Source of the DNA: Spirochaetota bacterium
GTDB lineage: Bacteria > Spirochaetota > Spirochaetia > SZUA-6
Direction of reading: 5' to 3'
Assembly: GCA_003641675.1 (NCBI GenBank)
Contig: QNBI01000009.1
Coordinates: forward strand, 1 to 15,539
DNA length: 15,539 nucleotides
Part shown: piece after piece, positions 14,609 to 15,539 of the stretch
Position numbering within the stretch: the stretch's first letter is position 1
How the letters are laid out: each line of letters begins with the position of its first letter
Notes under the pieces: model-generated
Databases searched by the model: none
What the model was told of the DNA's origin: nothing
The model's input: only the letters and a program-made list of their open reading frames with translations
Position numbers and translations under genes: made by a program

Positions 14609-15517
14609 CTAACCCTCTCCTTTTGCCTTAATAGGCATAAGTTCAAGAATTTTTTCTTCGATTTCATGAAGCTGAGATGAAATTCGTGCATCTATCTGCC
14701 CGAAATCTGTCTCAATAATACACCCGCCTCTGTCAACGGAAGAATCTTCCAGAACAGTTATGGATTTAACGTTTTCCACCATACTCATAAAGTCCTTTAT
14801 ATGTTCGGATGTCAGCTCAAGGTCTGCAATATTCACTCTTATTACAACGTCGCCCCTGCTCTTTAGTTTCCTTAATGCCTGTACAACATTATTTATTACA
14901 ACATTCTTCTGATTCTCAGAAATAACTTTTATAACTTTCTTGGATATAAGAAGAACAAGATTTATTAGCTGAGTCTCCGATTCCTCTATTATTTCATTTC
15001 TCTTTTCTATCGCCTTTGAGATAATTGTGTGCAGCCTGTCTATGAGCCGCTGAACTTCCTCTCTTCCATCCTGATAACCCCGGTCATGTCCTTCCTTATA
15101 GCCGCGCTCATACGATTCCTTTTCTATCTCGTTTACCTTGCTGCGTATTTCATCCTCTATCTCTTTTGCCTTTGCGTGAGCATCATCGAGGATTTTTTTA
15201 GCCTCATCCTCCGCTTCCTGTCTTATCTTCTGAGCCTGGTTGTTTTTCTTTTTAACTTCCTCAAAAGCAACACGTTCTGCATCCTTAACTATTTTGTCTG
15301 CCTCTGCCTTAGCGGCGTCGATCATTTTCTGTTTTTCCTGGTCCCAGTTTTTGCGGAATTCCTCCGCCTCTCTCTGCAGTTCATCGATGCTGGGCCCCGT
15401 GTATTCCTCTGCTACTTCGATAGTTTCCGGCTCTTCGGGCTTTATCTGAGGAGGCTCTATAAAGACTTTACGTGTCCTGTACATTATCTCTTTAGGTTTA
15501 AAAACATTCTTTGCCAC
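14609..15517 (-). CDS. fliH: Flagellar export ATPase stator protein FliH
   Basis: FliH forms the spokes that anchor FliI to the C-ring and regulates its ATPase activity. The 302-residue product is longer than the enteric form (about 235 aa). It has a polar N-terminal segment (1-42) expected to reach FliN/FliY, a long Lys/Glu/Ala-rich coiled coil (about 45-135) reminiscent of the ATP synthase b subunit, and a glycine repeat with four Gly at four-residue spacing (G139, G143, G147, G151). A C-terminal domain (about 165-302), with the pattern LVLLISKKVIKVISE and a later RGGCIIETDFGQIDA, should bind FliI. The start is GTG at 15517, with AAGGGGG about 8 nt before it. The gene should follow fliG, which lies beyond the window; the last 22 bases hold only this leader. 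Confidence 0.95.
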   Translation of the reverse strand: MAKNVFKPKEIMYRTRKVFIEPPQIKPEEPETIEVAEEYTGPSIDELQREAEEFRKNWDQEKQKMIDAAKAEADKIVKDAERVAFEEVKKKNNQAQKIRQEAEDEAKKILDDAHAKAKEIEDEIRSKVNEIEKESYERGYKEGHDRGYQDGREEVQRLIDRLHTIISKAIEKRNEIIEESETQLINLVLLISKKVIKVISENQKNVVINNVVQALRKLKSRGDVVIRVNIADLELTSEHIKDFMSMVENVKSITVLEDSSVDRGGCIIETDFGQIDARISSQLHEIEEKILELMPIKAKGEG

Positions 15518-15539
15518 TTATTATAACCCCCTTAAAGCC

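Noticed and set aside
15029..15526. Plus-strand open frame (165 codons) opposite fliH resembling a membrane protein
   Set aside because: The apparent hydrophobicity is the reverse complement of Glu/Lys-rich coiled-coil codons of fliH.
1..15539. A mobile element, CRISPR array, defence system or other accessory cassette
   Set aside because: Both strands are accounted for by contiguous core flagellar genes; I saw no direct repeat arrays, transposase or integrase frames, tRNA-like sequences or composition shifts.

Overview
The window is one uninterrupted stretch of a flagellar/motility operon. All 19 genes lie on the minus strand, so transcription runs from the right end to the left end. In transcription order they are fliH, fliI, fliJ, flbB, fliK, flgD, flgE, flbD, motA, motB, fliL, fliM, fliY (fliN), fliO (fliZ), fliP, fliQ, fliR, flhB and the first 242 codons of flhA, which runs off the left edge. 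Genes overlap or sit a few to a few tens of bases apart. The largest gap is 77 bp, and no stretch over 300 bases lacks a gene. There are no RNA genes, mobile elements, CRISPR arrays or convincing terminators.

The organism is almost certainly a spirochaete. From memory, the gene order matches the Borrelia/Treponema flgB-fliF-fliG-fliH...flhA-flhF operon, including the spirochaete-type genes flbB (periplasmic collar protein), flbD next to motA, a long CheC-like/FliN fusion (FliY), and a FliP and FliO with signal peptides. Genus cannot be assigned from the sequence. Base composition is moderately AT-rich and no segment looks foreign.

Layout, right to left: the export ATPase complex (FliH stator, FliI ATPase, FliJ stalk; 12809-15517); the spirochaete collar factor FlbB (12176-12799); hook building (FliK length control, FlgD cap, FlgE hook; 9079-12149); torque generation (FlbD, MotA, MotB, FliL; 6687-9057); the switch/C-ring (FliM, FliY; 4496-6674); and the membrane export gate (FliO, FliP, FliQ, FliR, FlhB, FlhA; 1-4456). 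Together they encode most of a periplasmic flagellar motor. Filament, chemotaxis, rod and MS-ring genes must lie elsewhere or beyond the window ends.

No undescribed system is present. The points most worth checking are: FlgE lacks the cysteine that in spirochaetes forms the lysinoalanine hook cross-link (Ser178 replaces Cys178 while Lys165 is kept, and the protein has no Cys at all); fliO appears to start at CTG, which restores a full signal peptide missed by standard calling; FliY carries a CheC-type phosphatase motif with its Asn replaced by Ser; and small inverted repeats lie directly upstream of the ribosome binding sites of fliK and fliP.
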